DNA of 64,000 bases from RGIG3701 sp031553595 (GCA_031553595.1 JAVBLI010000010.1:9167-73166); one strand, 5' to 3'. Numbered from the stretch's first letter, positions 35,791 through 44,922 are shown. A program made the numbers and translations. The notes: generated by a model from the letters alone, not told the origin.

Positions 35791-36677
35791 AGCAGTCCGT
35801 ACAGCTCCAGCGTTTTGCGGAGCTTCACTTCCAGTTCCGGCTCCAGCGGCGTCAGCGGCAGGCGGACTTCGCCGGTGTCCATGCCCAGGAGTTTCATCGC
35901 GGCCTTGACCGGAATCGGATTCGTCGAAAGGCCGAGCATGTCGCGGCAGAGGCGGAAGGTTTTGTGGTGCATTTCCCGTGCTGTTTTCATGTCGCCATTA
36001 AATACCGCGTCACACAGGGCGATCATGTCCCCGGGGACGATGTTTCCGACGACAGAAATCACACCACGGGCGCCGATGGACATGTAGGGCAGCGTCATGC
36101 TGTCGTCGCCGCTGAGGATGGTTAAATCGGTCTCGCCGGCAATCTGCGAGGCCTGGTCCATCTGACCGGTGGCTTCTTTGAGCATGGTAATCGAGGGAAA
36201 ATCATTCGCCAGACGGATGATCGTGCTGGGCTCAATGTTTTTCGAGGTGCGGCCCGGGATGTTATAAATGCAGATCGGGATGCCGACGGAGGTGGCCAGG
36301 GCCTTAAAGTGCTGGTAAAAACCCTCCTGCATGGGCTTATTATAATAGGGGCCCACAACCAGCGCCGCGTCCGCTCCCGTTTTCTCGGCCCACCGCGTCA
36401 GGTGCAGGGCCTCTTCCGTGCTGTTCGAACCGGTGCCGGGCATGACTTTCACCCGCCCCGCCGCCGTTTTCACGACGGTGCTGATCACTTCCTCGTGCTC
36501 GGGGTGCGAAAGCGTGGGCGACTCACCGGTCGTCCCCACAGGCACCAAGCACGTCACGCCCGCGTTAATGAGAAATTCCGTCTGACGCTCCAGCGCCTCC
36601 AGATCCAGCTTGCCGTCACAGAACGGCGTCACCATCGCGACGGATAAACCTGAAAATGCTTCTGCTCGAGTAGCCAT
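35787..36677 (-). CDS. dapA: 4-Hydroxy-tetrahydrodipicolinate synthase
   Basis: 296 residues, the normal length. DapA condenses pyruvate with aspartate semialdehyde on the way to lysine and diaminopimelate. Markers: VPVGTTGESPTLSHPEH near 42-58, ICIYNIPGRTSKNIE (catalytic Tyr), ITMLKEATGQMDQ (Schiff-base Lys), and ILSGDDSMTLPYMSIGARG. The stop overlaps the opposite-strand gene by four bases. A class I aminotransferase lies about 5 kb away but not in an operon. Confidence 0.96.
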   Translation of the reverse strand: MATRAEAFSGLSVAMVTPFCDGKLDLEALERQTEFLINAGVTCLVPVGTTGESPTLSHPEHEEVISTVVKTAAGRVKVMPGTGSNSTEEALHLTRWAEKTGADAALVVGPYYNKPMQEGFYQHFKALATSVGIPICIYNIPGRTSKNIEPSTIIRLANDFPSITMLKEATGQMDQASQIAGETDLTILSGDDSMTLPYMSIGARGVISVVGNIVPGDMIALCDAVFNGDMKTAREMHHKTFRLCRDMLGLSTNPIPVKAAMKLLGMDTGEVRLPLTPLEPELEVKLRKTLELYGLL

Positions 36678-36730
36678 AATTTGAAGATGGGGGTTAGAGG
36701 TAACTTTTTAAGGACGAAATGTCAATATTA

Positions 36731-36759
36731 AGTATACCGTATCCGCCGCGCGAACACAA
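36731..36759 (-). promoter_or_regulatory. Sigma-70-like promoter for dapA
   Basis: On the minus strand TTGTGT (36759-36754), 17-base spacer, TATACT (36736-36731). The transcript would start about 45-50 bases before the ATG. Confidence 0.55.
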
Positions 36760-36773
36760 GCCGGGGGGAGCGG

Positions 36774-36910
36774 CGATGGGGATGGGGTGTAGGATGTGGG
36801 GGGTGGGGGAAATTGATAGTTGATAATTGATAATTGTTTTGATGCAAAGTCATCGAGCGGCACAGCATTACGCTTGCGTCCACATCCTACATCCCACACC
36901 CCACATCCTG
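36774..36910. repeat. Family B heptamer element (B7), composite
   Basis: The left side has G-rich heptamers (GGTGTAG GATGTGG GGGGTGG) followed by an AATTGAT/TGATAAT block; the right side has the core ACGCTTGCGTC and C-rich heptamers (CACATCC TACATCC CACACCC CACATCC) that mirror only the G-rich arm. The AATTGAT block has no partner, so two elements seem merged. Confidence 0.8.
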
Positions 36911-36920
36911 GCGCCGCCAC

Positions 36921-39143
36921 TTACTTCAGCTTAAAGTTAAACGTTTCCGTCACGACGCGCCAGAATCGCTGAACGAGCGTCTGGGGGGCGGCGTGGATTT
37001 TGGCCTGTCCGGTCAGCCCGACACGCATTAAATCCTCCGAATTGTCCAGCGGCACGTCCACTTTGTAGGACGTAATCTGCGGCTTTTCGATTCCGTTTCC
37101 CTCCGTGACGGTCGAGACTTCGCCCTTCGTTTTATTGGACAGCCGGGGCGAAACGGCTTTGATCTGCTGCCCGGCCACTTCGGAAACCTTGCCGGAAAAG
37201 GTTTTGAACGGAAATTCGTTCAGATTCACGTCCACATCCAGGCCCTGCCGCACGAAGTCCTTCTGCGACTGGGTCACGACCAGCGTGGCTTTGAGTTTCG
37301 TCGGATCGCCGATCATGCAGAACGGGTCGCCGGCGGAGAGGAAAGCGCGGTGGTTTTTCTCGTCGAACGGCGTGCCGCTCCAGGTGGGGAGCATGCCGCT
37401 GCTGTCGGGGCGGCGTTCGCGAATCTGGGCCGGGATGACGGTTCCATCCCGCGTAGCTTTCAGCACCAGGCGGCTCTGATCCTCCCGACGCTCCTCGATT
37501 TGCCGCAAAATGGCGAGGTATGCTTCTTCCAGGGCGGGAATCTGTTTCTGCTGCTCCAGGCGGCGCAGGGTCTGTAATTGCACGGCGATTTGCTCGCGGT
37601 CGCGCACCAACTGGCTGATTTGCAGCTCGATGTCGTTATTTTCCAGCACCGCCAGTACCTGGCCCTTTTTGACCACGTCCCCCGGCTGCACGCGGAGATC
37701 GACGATCGCCCCCGGAATCATCACGAAAACGGTGTCGCCTCTATCCAGCTCCACCTCCAGCGGCGTGAAAATCCGGTACGGCAGCGGAATGAAAAACAAA
37801 AATCCCAGCAGCAGGATCACCGCCGTCAACGATAAATAAAAACGCGGCTTTTTCACTTTATCCAATCTTCCCGGCACGTAAAAAAATTTGCCCAATTTCC
37901 ACAGCGGCATCACCAGCAGCCCGTACAGCGACATGAGAATGATCAGCTGCCCGAGGATTTTCAACTGGTAACCGCTAAACAGTTTATACAGGAAAAACAT
38001 GATGGAAAAGGTCACCACCCAGCGGTAACACACCGCCGCGACCGAATACAACGCGAACAGCAGTTGATTCCGCTTCGGGAGGAAGGGATCGTCGGGATAT
38101 TCCAGCCCGAGAAACCACTCGCCCATCTTCCGGTTCAGGATGGAGGACGCCTTTTGCCGCATGTTCGGGATTTCCATCAGGTCGGCCAGGACGTAATAGC
38201 CGTCGTATCGCAAGAGCGGATTTCCGTTGAAGAAAATCGTGCTCACGGAGGAGATGAACATGATGTTCAGGCAGATGTTGTTCAGCAGCCCGGGATTCGA
38301 AAACCACCAGACGAACGTCGCGATGGACGCCAGCATGAGTTCGACGTAAATTCCAGCGAATCCGATCGCCGCCCTCCTCCACTTGCTGGGCAGCATCCAC
38401 GAGTCGGAGACGTTGCAGTACAAGCATGGCGTGAGCACCAGCACCATGATGCCCATTTCGTGGCACTCGCCGCCGAAGTGTTTGCAGGTCAGGCCGTGGC
38501 CGAACTCGTGAATCACTTTCGTGCAGCCCAGCACGATGGCGAGATAAATGCCGTTTTCAGGTGTGAAAAACTGATAAAATCCCGGCAGCTTGGCGCGGAA
38601 GCTTTCGAATTGCGTCAGCACCATCATCGCCGCCCCGAGCATGAACATCACACACAGCGTGACCGTGATCGGGTGATAAATCCAGCGAAAAAACGGATAC
38701 ATCCAGTTCAGCAGGCGTTCCGGGTCGAACCCTTTGAAGCGGATGGAGAGAATGTTCGTGCAGGCGGCCAGGCGCTCTTTGCGTTTGCGCGTGCGGGCGC
38801 GGTTGTAGAGTTGATAGCCCTGGTCGAGGGCCGCGGTGATGATCAGGCCGCTGGAGTGCAGGGAACCGATAAACTGCTGCAAATCCTCCAGCGTCAGCTT
38901 CTGCGGCGGAAACTCGGCCTCGAAGCGGTCCTTGATGTCGTCCAGACTGGACTGCCCGTCCAGCATGTTCATGATCGCGAACTCTTCTTCCTGAAAACGG
39001 TAGTATTTCAGTCCGATCGGGTCCTTCACCACCCAGTACGCCTTCCCCAGATAGCGCTCTTTCTTCGCCTCCAGGTCCGGGCGCACCCGGATCGGGAGCA
39101 CGCGTGCACTGCTGGAAACGAGACTGTCGGATAGGGTGGCCAT
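36921..39143 (-). CDS. PqqD-like/M50 zinc metalloprotease/HlyD fusion
   Basis: 740 residues. An N-terminal winged-helix region resembles PqqD (DPIGLKYYRFQEEEFAIM...LLDGQ-like spacing, residues 40-110). A polytopic M50 (site-2-protease-like) core follows, with HEFGHGL near 214-220 as the zinc HExxH and NPLLRYDGYYVL supplying the Asp ligand. After several helices, a HlyD-type barrel-sandwich/coiled-coil domain follows (GAIVDLRVQPGDVVKKGQVL, then LEQQKQIPALEEAYLAILRQ). Such proteins handle peptide modification or export. The start codon at 39143 lies inside repeat B8 with no Shine-Dalgarno sequence. It is the last gene of a three-gene set. Confidence 0.85.
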   Translation of the reverse strand: MATLSDSLVSSSARVLPIRVRPDLEAKKERYLGKAYWVVKDPIGLKYYRFQEEEFAIMNMLDGQSSLDDIKDRFEAEFPPQKLTLEDLQQFIGSLHSSGLIITAALDQGYQLYNRARTRKRKERLAACTNILSIRFKGFDPERLLNWMYPFFRWIYHPITVTLCVMFMLGAAMMVLTQFESFRAKLPGFYQFFTPENGIYLAIVLGCTKVIHEFGHGLTCKHFGGECHEMGIMVLVLTPCLYCNVSDSWMLPSKWRRAAIGFAGIYVELMLASIATFVWWFSNPGLLNNICLNIMFISSVSTIFFNGNPLLRYDGYYVLADLMEIPNMRQKASSILNRKMGEWFLGLEYPDDPFLPKRNQLLFALYSVAAVCYRWVVTFSIMFFLYKLFSGYQLKILGQLIILMSLYGLLVMPLWKLGKFFYVPGRLDKVKKPRFYLSLTAVILLLGFLFFIPLPYRIFTPLEVELDRGDTVFVMIPGAIVDLRVQPGDVVKKGQVLAVLENNDIELQISQLVRDREQIAVQLQTLRRLEQQKQIPALEEAYLAILRQIEERREDQSRLVLKATRDGTVIPAQIRERRPDSSGMLPTWSGTPFDEKNHRAFLSAGDPFCMIGDPTKLKATLVVTQSQKDFVRQGLDVDVNLNEFPFKTFSGKVSEVAGQQIKAVSPRLSNKTKGEVSTVTEGNGIEKPQITSYKVDVPLDNSEDLMRVGLTGQAKIHAAPQTLVQRFWRVVTETFNFKLK

Positions 39144-39245
39144 GGTGAATGGTGAATGGTGAATGGTTAATGGTGAATTGTTAATAAGCAGGTGTGAATT
39201 TCGCTTGCGTCATTCACCATTTACCATTAACAATTTACCATTTAC
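39142..39245. repeat. Family B heptamer element (B8), ATGGTGA type
   Basis: Left arm ATGGTGA x3, ATGGTTA, ATGGTGA; right arm TCACCAT TTACCAT TAACAAT TTACCAT after core CGCTTGCGTCAT. It fills the whole gap between the two HlyD genes, supplying the stop of the upstream gene and the start of the downstream gene. Confidence 0.92.
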
Positions 39246-40624
39246 TTCAGTTTCGCGTTGGCGCGCATGGCGGGTTTGAGCTGCCATTCGCCGTTTTCCT
39301 GGACGTTCTGGATTTCGACCCAGACCTGATACTTGGAGCCGGCGATCAGGACGGGGTCGACGAACGTGACTTTTCCGTGGAACGATTTGCCGGGAAGCAG
39401 GGGGGCCGTGATGGTGACATTGCGCCCACGCACGCCGGCCATGGGCACCTGCCGCGCGTCGAGCTGAAATTTCAGCCGCACCACATCCAGCCTCGCCAGA
39501 CGCAAAAGCGGATCGCCCGGCTTCACCCACTCGCCCTGGTGACGAAAACGCTCGAGCACGATTCCGTCCGTGGGCGCGTTGATCATCCGTCGGGTGACGC
39601 CCAGCTCGGCCGCCTTGAGCTCCACATGTTGCACCTGCATGTCGTATTTCGCGACCATATAATCATGCGTGGCCTGCTCGATTTGCAGTTCCGCCTGCTT
39701 GTGCGACAAGAGATACCGCTGATATTCCGCTTCCGGTACGGTTGCCGGCACGCGCTTGTTCGCGGCGTCGGCCCGCACTATCTCCTGATACGCCACGTCT
39801 TTGGCCGCTTTGGCGTAACGAATGTTGACGTCGTTAGCCGCTTTTCGTTCCGCGGCCTTTAATTTCGCCTCGCTGACTTCCACGGACATCTGGGCCTGTT
39901 CGTCGTCGACGCGGCCCAGCAGCGCCCCCATTTTGACGGTGTCGCCTTCCTTCACTTTCAGCTCCACCAGCACGCCGGCTTCCTGGGCAGGCACCTCGAT
40001 ATCCTCGATGAGCGTGATGTAACCGTTGTCGTCGGCCATACCGCCGCCTGACGCAGGGGAGTGGGCGTCACCCGGGGCGGCCATCTCCGCAAAATTTCCG
40101 CCACCGGGAAACCGCCCAATCGGTTCGCCGTTACGCGCGGCTGCGCCGGCATTGGCCGCTTCGTCGAAAACGGAACTTGAGGCGGGCGAGTAATATCCGG
40201 TGGGTGGCAATCCGGCAGCCGCTGGCGTTTTTTCCGCCGCCGGGGCGGGTGCGGTCGCTGCCGGGGCCTCGAAGGCCATGGTTTCTTCCTCATCCTCTTC
40301 GTCGTCCACCGCGAAAGTCCGTGGCGTTTCGCTGCCGATTCCCGTGTATCCGGCGCCCGGTGACGCGGGGAAATCCAGGCTTTCCGAGCCGTACGTATCA
40401 TCCGCCGTCAAGCCGTCCGGCAGCGCAGCGGTGTACGTCTCCACGGCTTCTTCACCCGCTTCCGCTTGTGATGCATCCGGTGTCTGAGGCGAGGAGGTTG
40501 CCGCCTCGTCCCCGCCGGTTCCGGGGGTTTCTTCCACTTTCGACTTACATCCCGTCACCGCCGTCAGCAGCGCCGCCATGAGCCATACACGAATAATATA
40601 GGAAAACGTTTTTTTTGCCGTCAT
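39242..40624 (-). CDS. HlyD-family periplasmic adaptor lipoprotein
   Basis: 460 residues. A lipobox (LTAVTGCKSK) gives a lipid-anchored Cys near residue 26. An acidic, Pro/Ala-rich linker runs to about residue 205. The adaptor follows: barrel-sandwich half-motifs (EDIEVPAQEAGVLVELKVKE and INAPTDGIVLERF) flank a long helical hairpin at about 255-345, then a beta-barrel part to the end. Periplasmic adaptors link an inner-membrane pump to an outer-membrane exit duct; no pump or TolC-like gene is next to it. The middle gene of the minus-strand trio; its TAA lies in repeat B8 and its start lies near repeat B9. Confidence 0.85.
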   Translation of the reverse strand: MTAKKTFSYIIRVWLMAALLTAVTGCKSKVEETPGTGGDEAATSSPQTPDASQAEAGEEAVETYTAALPDGLTADDTYGSESLDFPASPGAGYTGIGSETPRTFAVDDEEDEEETMAFEAPAATAPAPAAEKTPAAAGLPPTGYYSPASSSVFDEAANAGAAARNGEPIGRFPGGGNFAEMAAPGDAHSPASGGGMADDNGYITLIEDIEVPAQEAGVLVELKVKEGDTVKMGALLGRVDDEQAQMSVEVSEAKLKAAERKAANDVNIRYAKAAKDVAYQEIVRADAANKRVPATVPEAEYQRYLLSHKQAELQIEQATHDYMVAKYDMQVQHVELKAAELGVTRRMINAPTDGIVLERFRHQGEWVKPGDPLLRLARLDVVRLKFQLDARQVPMAGVRGRNVTITAPLLPGKSFHGKVTFVDPVLIAGSKYQVWVEIQNVQENGEWQLKPAMRANAKLK

Positions 40625-40645
40625 GCTTTTTGGGGGTGTAAGGTG

Positions 40646-40748
40646 AAATGCTTCATACTTAATGCTTGATGCTAAAAAGACGTTATTTCAGGAGGGATTT
40701 GACACCACGCCAGTCATTAAACATTTAGCATTAAGCATTTAGCATTTT
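40646..40748. repeat. Family B heptamer element (B9), TAATGCT/TTAGCAT type
   Basis: Left arm AAATGCT TCATACT TAATGCT TGATGCT; right arm TAAACAT TTAGCAT TAAGCAT TTAGCAT. Core less conserved (GTCATTAAAC, complement of TGAC). It separates the GAF-HlyD gene from the HlyD lipoprotein gene and touches the stop of the former. Confidence 0.85.
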
Positions 40749-42911
40749 TTAGAACCACTTGAAAATGACTTTTTGCTGGAACCAGGAAATGGCGTCGGAG
40801 AACCAGACGTAACCGACCGGCTTTTTGCCGCACTTCACTTTTCCGGTGACGGTGGCACCGATATTTTTCTGGATGAGATCCGGGTTGTCCAGCGCCACGC
40901 GGATGAGCACCACGTTGCCGTGATCGCCACGGACTTCTGCCGTCTTGTGAATTTCCTTGATCGTCCCGGTGTGGGTGGTTTCGGGTGCCGAGGCGAGAAC
41001 GAAGGCGACATCCAGATTGTCTTTTTCCATGCTGAGCTGCGCTTTACGAATCGCGCCGATACTCCGCTCGGGCATGAAAAGCTCGACTTCCCACTCGCCC
41101 TTGGGGTTCGCGATTTCCATCAGCACCTGCCCGCGCTGCACGGGGCGGTTGATGAGCGTCTCACGGACGTCGAAGGTCACGACCACGCCGTCACAGGGGC
41201 TGCACACCGTGAGGTTCTGGTGCTTCACCCGCAGCAAAAACGCCTCGGCGTAATACGCGCTCAAGAGCCGTTCGAGTTCCTCCACACGTCCCTGCTGGCG
41301 GACGCGGTCTTCCGGCGTCATGGTTCGCTCCACTGTAAGCACCTGGTTGATCGCGGCCTGCTCCTGATGCGTGCGGCTGATGTCGCCCGTGAGCTTCGCG
41401 ATCTGCGTGGCCAGGTCCAGGTTCCGCAGCCTCACCAGCGGCGTGCCTCTTTTCTCAAGAAACGCGTCCGGATCAATCACCCGCGAAAAATCCTGCCGCC
41501 CATCCGGGTCCGTGAGGTTCACCGGACGACCGTTTCTTACCTCCACGCCTTCTTTATAAATCGGGCCACCCACCTCTTGCCCGTGATGCACCATCACATC
41601 TTCCACGTCGCCGTCGATGTTCGCGTAAACCTCCTGACGGTCGGTCGGAATCAGTCGGCCATCCGCATTCATGTTATAATCCCACGGCACAATGAACAGC
41701 GAAAGAATCGCGGCCAGCACCAACAGCGTGATGCTGATCGTTTTCGGCAGCGTTCTGGCCCGCACAATCCACGACATGCGGCCGATGGCCCGCCACAGCG
41801 GCATGAGGAACAGGCTGTCGTGCTCCAGGGAGTTGGTCAGGGCCGCGCAACTGTGTTTTGCCACCACGTCCACCCGCTGACGGAGTTTCGTCTGCACGGC
41901 ACTGTTTTCGATCTGCTCAACAATCAGCGCCCCAAGCGGCGGACGTTTCATGTCATGCCGCTTGTTCATGTCCTCCTTATCTTCCTCCCGCATGGGCGGA
42001 ATCAGCGGAATAACCGCCACGGCCTTACTGTGTGACTCGTCGACATACGCGTCGACGGCCTTCTCCACCTGCGGCGCGAAATTGGAGGTGTCGCCCATGT
42101 ACCACATCGGCTCTTCCACCGCCACGACCGCCGAGGAAAGCTTGTTCAAAAGGCGAATCGTGTTCGAGCGTTTGTCGAAAAGGTCCTGCCCGCTGACCGC
42201 CACGACGCGGCATTTATTGCCGTAACGCAGCGCCACGCTGACGCGGTCGCACTCGATCAGCCGCCGGCCTTCATTCGCGATCGTGTACGCCGTGGCTTTC
42301 GGATCGAGACCCTCGTGAATCGTGCGGGTGAACTCCTCGAGCTGGCTCCAGAGCACCTGGCGGTCGGAAAAATGCCGTAACTGCGAGCTTTTGATGAATT
42401 CCACGGCGTGCTCGCACATCTGGAGCAAAAACCGCAGATAGCCACGCTGGGTGGTGGCCGGGGCGTCGGGGCGCTGGAAAATTTCCACCAGGCCCACCAG
42501 TTCGATGTCCGTCATCAGCGGCGCGAGGATCAGCAGATTGTCAGTCGGGTTGCCAGCCACGCCGTCTTCTTCCTGCGTCGAGGAATGCGGCGAGACGAGC
42601 AGGCCCTCCGGATGTTTCAGGGCCCGGTACAGCAGCCGGGAGTGCTCGGCCATTTTGTCTTTGTCGTTACCCAGGCCGGTCTCGCGGAGATTGATCTGGG
42701 TCTGAAGCGCCAGGCCGGACCCTTCCGAAAACATCCACACCACACCGCCGACGGCCGCAATGGCCGCCACGACGCGCTCAAGGAATTGCGTGTAAAATTC
42801 CTCGGCGGGGATGTCCGATTTTGATAATTGCGCGATCTCACTGACCAGCGTACGAATTTGTTGTTTCGTCTGCTCAATTAAATTCGCGTCGAACTGCTGC
42901 TCCGAACTCAT
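40749..42911 (-). CDS. GAF-domain/HlyD fusion membrane protein
   Basis: 720 residues. The cytoplasmic N-terminal half carries two GAF-like sensor domains (about 20-170 with ILAPLMTDIELVGLVEI; about 190-380 with RVSVALRYGNKCRVVAVSGQ and LGALIVEQ). A membrane helix follows (ISITLLVLAAILSLFIVPW, about 405-425). Then a HlyD-type region: NADGRLIPTDRQEVYANIDG, a helical hairpin, and CSPCDGVVVTFDVRETL. The layout suggests an adaptor whose assembly responds to a cytoplasmic signal. It is the first gene of the trio with the HlyD lipoprotein and the PqqD-M50-HlyD gene. ATG at 42911; no strong RBS seen. Confidence 0.85.
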   Translation of the reverse strand: MSSEQQFDANLIEQTKQQIRTLVSEIAQLSKSDIPAEEFYTQFLERVVAAIAAVGGVVWMFSEGSGLALQTQINLRETGLGNDKDKMAEHSRLLYRALKHPEGLLVSPHSSTQEEDGVAGNPTDNLLILAPLMTDIELVGLVEIFQRPDAPATTQRGYLRFLLQMCEHAVEFIKSSQLRHFSDRQVLWSQLEEFTRTIHEGLDPKATAYTIANEGRRLIECDRVSVALRYGNKCRVVAVSGQDLFDKRSNTIRLLNKLSSAVVAVEEPMWYMGDTSNFAPQVEKAVDAYVDESHSKAVAVIPLIPPMREEDKEDMNKRHDMKRPPLGALIVEQIENSAVQTKLRQRVDVVAKHSCAALTNSLEHDSLFLMPLWRAIGRMSWIVRARTLPKTISITLLVLAAILSLFIVPWDYNMNADGRLIPTDRQEVYANIDGDVEDVMVHHGQEVGGPIYKEGVEVRNGRPVNLTDPDGRQDFSRVIDPDAFLEKRGTPLVRLRNLDLATQIAKLTGDISRTHQEQAAINQVLTVERTMTPEDRVRQQGRVEELERLLSAYYAEAFLLRVKHQNLTVCSPCDGVVVTFDVRETLINRPVQRGQVLMEIANPKGEWEVELFMPERSIGAIRKAQLSMEKDNLDVAFVLASAPETTHTGTIKEIHKTAEVRGDHGNVVLIRVALDNPDLIQKNIGATVTGKVKCGKKPVGYVWFSDAISWFQQKVIFKWF

Positions 42912-43123
42912 TCTCGTCCTGCTTTAAATATTCTATCAAATGGCCGTTTTCGACGGACTTTGGGTGTACTTTTTCCCGACTTTTCGATACCGGCACCAAA
43001 TATGTTTACGCATTCTAGCGGAAAATCAAAAATTTTACCATCCCAAAAATGAACTTCCCGCGTAAATTATATAGAATCCACGAAATTCATATTTCGCGAA
43101 AGCGACCTTTTTTCGGCGAAAAC

Positions 43124-43152
43124 TTGTATTCCTGGGTGGCTTCCGTTATAAT
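43124..43152 (+). promoter_or_regulatory. Sigma-70-like promoter for the TPR protein gene
   Basis: TTGTAT at 43124-43129 and TATAAT at 43147-43152, 17-base spacer. It is in the 298-base divergent region between the GAF-HlyD gene and the TPR gene; a TATAAT on the other strand near 43067-43072 may serve the GAF-HlyD gene. Confidence 0.65.
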
Positions 43153-43209
43153 TATATATGTCAGTACGGATGGTTTAATTTGATGTTCTTTCTTTGCGGG
43201 TGGTGCGTT

Positions 43210-44922
43210 ATGAAAAAAATCTTCCTGTTTTTTTGTTTTGCGGGCATCATGGCCTTTATCGGCATGACGGCCTCCGCCACGGCCCGAGATACCAAGCCGC
43301 TGCTGACGGATAAAAGTGCGTGGTCGTTTGTGACCGCCAAGCCGGCGAAGAATTGGACGACGCAATTTCCGTTACCAAAAAGCGAGTTTTGTATCGGCGA
43401 GATGCACACGGAGAAGAAGTGGCCGGCCGGGAAGCCGGTGGTGTGGATGACCTCCCGCGTGGTGCTTCCGGAAGATTATAAGCCGGCGAACCTGTTTATC
43501 AAATTTATGTACGATGATGATATCGCGATTTTCATTAACGGCACGCTGATTTATCAGGGCATCGGCCCCTCGCAGCACGTCACCAAGGGAAAAAAACGCG
43601 TCACGAACTGGAAAGGCGGCGGACAAACCGTGCGCTACGACACGAATTGTGTAACGCGGCATTACACGAAGCAGATTCCCAGCCTGTTGAAGCCGGGAGA
43701 AAACGTGGTGGCGGTGATGGTGGCGAATGTCGGCGGGCTGGGCGTGGCGGATGTGACGATGTGGACGGACGATTCGCCGCTGCTGGACATCCAGCCGGTG
43801 CTGGCGGTGGACGGAAAATGGTCGTACACCCTCGACGATCCGGGGGCCAACTGGGAAACCCGCTCGCCGCTTCCGAAGGGCAAGGTCGGGTACAGCCCGT
43901 TTTCCACCCAGCGGTTCTGGACTGCCGAGAAGGCGAATATCTGGATGACGCATGTCGTGACCGTGACGAACCTGAATCCGGGCGAGCTGCTCGTCCAGTA
44001 TATGTGCGACGATAATATGTGGCTTTACATTAACGGAAAGCGGGTGCTGTTTCATCAGAACGCGACGAACGACTGGACGATGAAACGAAATGTGGAGAAT
44101 CTGCTGAAGCCAGGGAAAAATATCATCGCGGTCCGTTGCGAAAATACAAATCCGCCGTATCAGGCGTTTATCGGCGTGGATCTTTTTTACCGTGAGCTTG
44201 CCGCCGGTGAGCAGCTTACCCCGGCGCTGCCGCCCGCCGAGGATGAGCATCCGCTGGGATACCTGCGGGACGACGCGGATCAGCAGGAAGAAGAGGAGCC
44301 GGCCGTGGATCTCGAAAGCCTGTCGGAAACGGACAAGCAGATTCTCCGGGCCATGGAGTGTTTCAAGGTCGGTCAGGATCCGCTGGCGGTCGCGGCCCTG
44401 CAGAAAGTGGTGGAGGAAGACGCCAACGATTTTCAGGCGAACTGCATCCTCGGCAATTATTATCTGACGAAATTATATAAACGCGCCGAAGCGTTCGAGT
44501 ATTTTAAGAAAGCCGCAAAAGTGGCCGGTAAAAACCCTGCCGTGCTGAATAATTACGGCGTCGCGGCAATCGAAAATAAGGAATTCGCCTCCGCGCTGAA
44601 AGCGTGGCAGCGGCTGGAAAAAATAGACGCCACGCCCATGGAGTTCGCCCAGAACGTCGCGTGCCTCATGGATCTGATGAACCAGAAACGCGTTACGCTC
44701 AAGGAAGCGGAACAGTTACAGCTGGTGGACCTGTATATCCGTGTCTGTGCGGGCACAAATCGAGAGCGGGACGTCAATTGCGGTTTTCTGCTGATGCCGC
44801 TGGGCGAGGGGGTGGGAAATCGCCCCGACTGCGAGGCGGCGTTCGTCCAGGAAATAAAGGTCGGCCGCGGCGTGTCGAAAGGGAAGCCGTATGAGGTGAA
44901 GCGGACGTACTTCATGAAATAA
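43210..44922 (+). CDS. Secreted protein with two jelly-roll-like domains and a TPR region
   Basis: 570 residues. Signal peptide MKKIFLFFCFAGIMAFIGMTA. Two similar beta domains follow, each with the pattern D-D-(D/N)-x-x-x-(F/Y)-I-N-G (DDDIAIFINGTLIY and DDNMWLYINGKRVL) typical of galactose-binding-like modules; each is about 130 residues, at about 30-180 and 190-340, so they look like an internal duplication. An acidic linker and three or four TPR-like helical pairs follow at about 390-500. Role unknown, probably periplasmic binding and assembly. The frame opens ten codons upstream from a TTG; the Met at 43210 starts the signal peptide. Confidence 0.8.
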   Translation: MKKIFLFFCFAGIMAFIGMTASATARDTKPLLTDKSAWSFVTAKPAKNWTTQFPLPKSEFCIGEMHTEKKWPAGKPVVWMTSRVVLPEDYKPANLFIKFMYDDDIAIFINGTLIYQGIGPSQHVTKGKKRVTNWKGGGQTVRYDTNCVTRHYTKQIPSLLKPGENVVAVMVANVGGLGVADVTMWTDDSPLLDIQPVLAVDGKWSYTLDDPGANWETRSPLPKGKVGYSPFSTQRFWTAEKANIWMTHVVTVTNLNPGELLVQYMCDDNMWLYINGKRVLFHQNATNDWTMKRNVENLLKPGKNIIAVRCENTNPPYQAFIGVDLFYRELAAGEQLTPALPPAEDEHPLGYLRDDADQQEEEEPAVDLESLSETDKQILRAMECFKVGQDPLAVAALQKVVEEDANDFQANCILGNYYLTKLYKRAEAFEYFKKAAKVAGKNPAVLNNYGVAAIENKEFASALKAWQRLEKIDATPMEFAQNVACLMDLMNQKRVTLKEAEQLQLVDLYIRVCAGTNRERDVNCGFLLMPLGEGVGNRPDCEAAFVQEIKVGRGVSKGKPYEVKRTYFMK

